From the IMG/VR virus record IMGVR_UViG_3300049783_001426, positions 1-64,000 of that record: 64,000 bases of DNA; one strand, 5' to 3'. How positions within the stretch are numbered: the stretch's first letter is position 1; every line of letters begins with the position of its first letter. This stretch comes from a virus. Below, piece by piece: positions 63,680 through 64,000 of this stretch. The notes beneath the pieces are model-generated. The model ran no database searches. It saw only the letters and a list, made by a program, of their open reading frames with translations, and was not told the DNA's origin. Both the position numbers and the translations under genes were made by a program.

Positions 63680-64000
63680 TGTCAGATAACATGTGTACTT
63701 TGCTTGAAATAAAGAAAACGCATTACGCATTTCATGGTAATAGATTTGATTTAAGATTTAATGGATTCGAAGATAACGTAATGTCGATAGAGAATGCTCA
63801 TCCTCAAATTTTACATTGTGACTTCACTGTTGAGCAACGTCAATCTAAAGCATTTTCTGTAAATGGCCAACAACATTATATTATTTGGTCACCGGAACTA
63901 GAAAATGTGCTTGGTGTTCCACTGTCAATATTTCAAAAATTAAATGATGAGGTTGCAGATTTACAGGATAATGTTTGCAAAAAATCCAAGAAAATCTGTT
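63679..64000 (+). CDS. Hypothetical protein, cut by window end
   Basis: The frame opens at ATG 63679, overlapping the previous stop, and stays open to the last base (at least 107 codons). The product starts [20 protein letters not shown] and has no motif that I recognise. The end lies beyond the window. Confidence 0.65.
   Translation, partial: MSDNMCTLLEIKKTHYAFHGNRFDLRFNGFEDNVMSIENAHPQILHCDFTVEQRQSKAFSVNGQQHYIIWSPELENVLGVPLSIFQKLNDEVADLQDNVCKKSKKIC

Overview
The window is a block of early/middle genes from a tailed bacteriophage with an AT-rich genome. Nearly all of it is packed, short, mostly plus-strand genes, often overlapping by ATGA or TAATG. No capsid, tail, terminase or lysis gene is recognisable, so this looks like the replication, nucleotide-metabolism and host-takeover arm. 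The replisome is T4-type: UvsX, gp41-like helicase, gp46/gp47 nuclease, clamp loader gp44/gp62, polymerase gp43, helicase loader gp59, SSB gp32, RNase H, clamp gp45, UvsW and Dda. With it sits a T7-type single-subunit RNA polymerase. Lipobox-bearing proteins, sigma70-type promoters and a proteobacterial-type CCA-adding enzyme suggest a Gram-negative, probably gammaproteobacterial host (inference).

Layout. 1-1029 is non-coding: a 21-copy 10-bp tandem repeat, then AT-rich DNA with 40-bp-period repeats and a perfect inverted repeat. 1030-4150 is the only minus-strand cluster (two HNH endonucleases, thymidylate synthase, a cupin-like protein, a small lipoprotein). 4164-5731 is a control region with a palindromic site, a long structured leader, one unknown gene and a hairpin-rich spacer. 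5732-21119 carries the RNA polymerase, UvsX, helicase, thioredoxin-like protein, class I ribonucleotide reductase, PIN-PhoH protein and gp47/gp46. 21129-30781 is an accessory region of small genes in short transcription units, each with its own repeated sigma70-like promoter; it includes a NADAR-family protein, an SPFH-domain lipoprotein and several duplicated unknown genes. 30796-42869 is the T4-like replisome in near-T4 order (44, 62, 43, 59, 32, rnh, 45, then a dNMP kinase and uvsW). 42932-46111 holds a duplicated two-gene module of a tail-anchored membrane protein and a soluble partner. 46108-52172 has nucleic-acid and nucleotide enzymes (CCA transferase, MazG-like, RlaP-like nucleotidyltransferase, AEP-like primase, Dda, dCMP deaminase). 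52257-54907 is a head-to-tail array of eight paralogous genes. 54990-64000 has a YfaP-domain protein, small coiled-coil proteins, a PRPP-synthetase-like plus Nampt-like NAD pair, a sulfotransferase-like protein, a SEC-C zinc protein and a gene cut by the window edge.

How the parts fit. Ribonucleotide reductase, thioredoxin-like protein, dCMP deaminase, thymidylate synthase, dNMP kinase and MazG-like hydrolases supply and clean the dNTP pool for the T4-like replisome. Host RNA polymerase probably reads many short units through the promoter family described here, and the phage RNA polymerase presumably reads later genes outside the window. The NADAR protein and the NAD pair suggest defence against NAD-targeting immunity. 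The best candidates for undescribed biology are the eight-gene array, the tail-anchored/partner module and the structured palindromic leader at 4262-4615.
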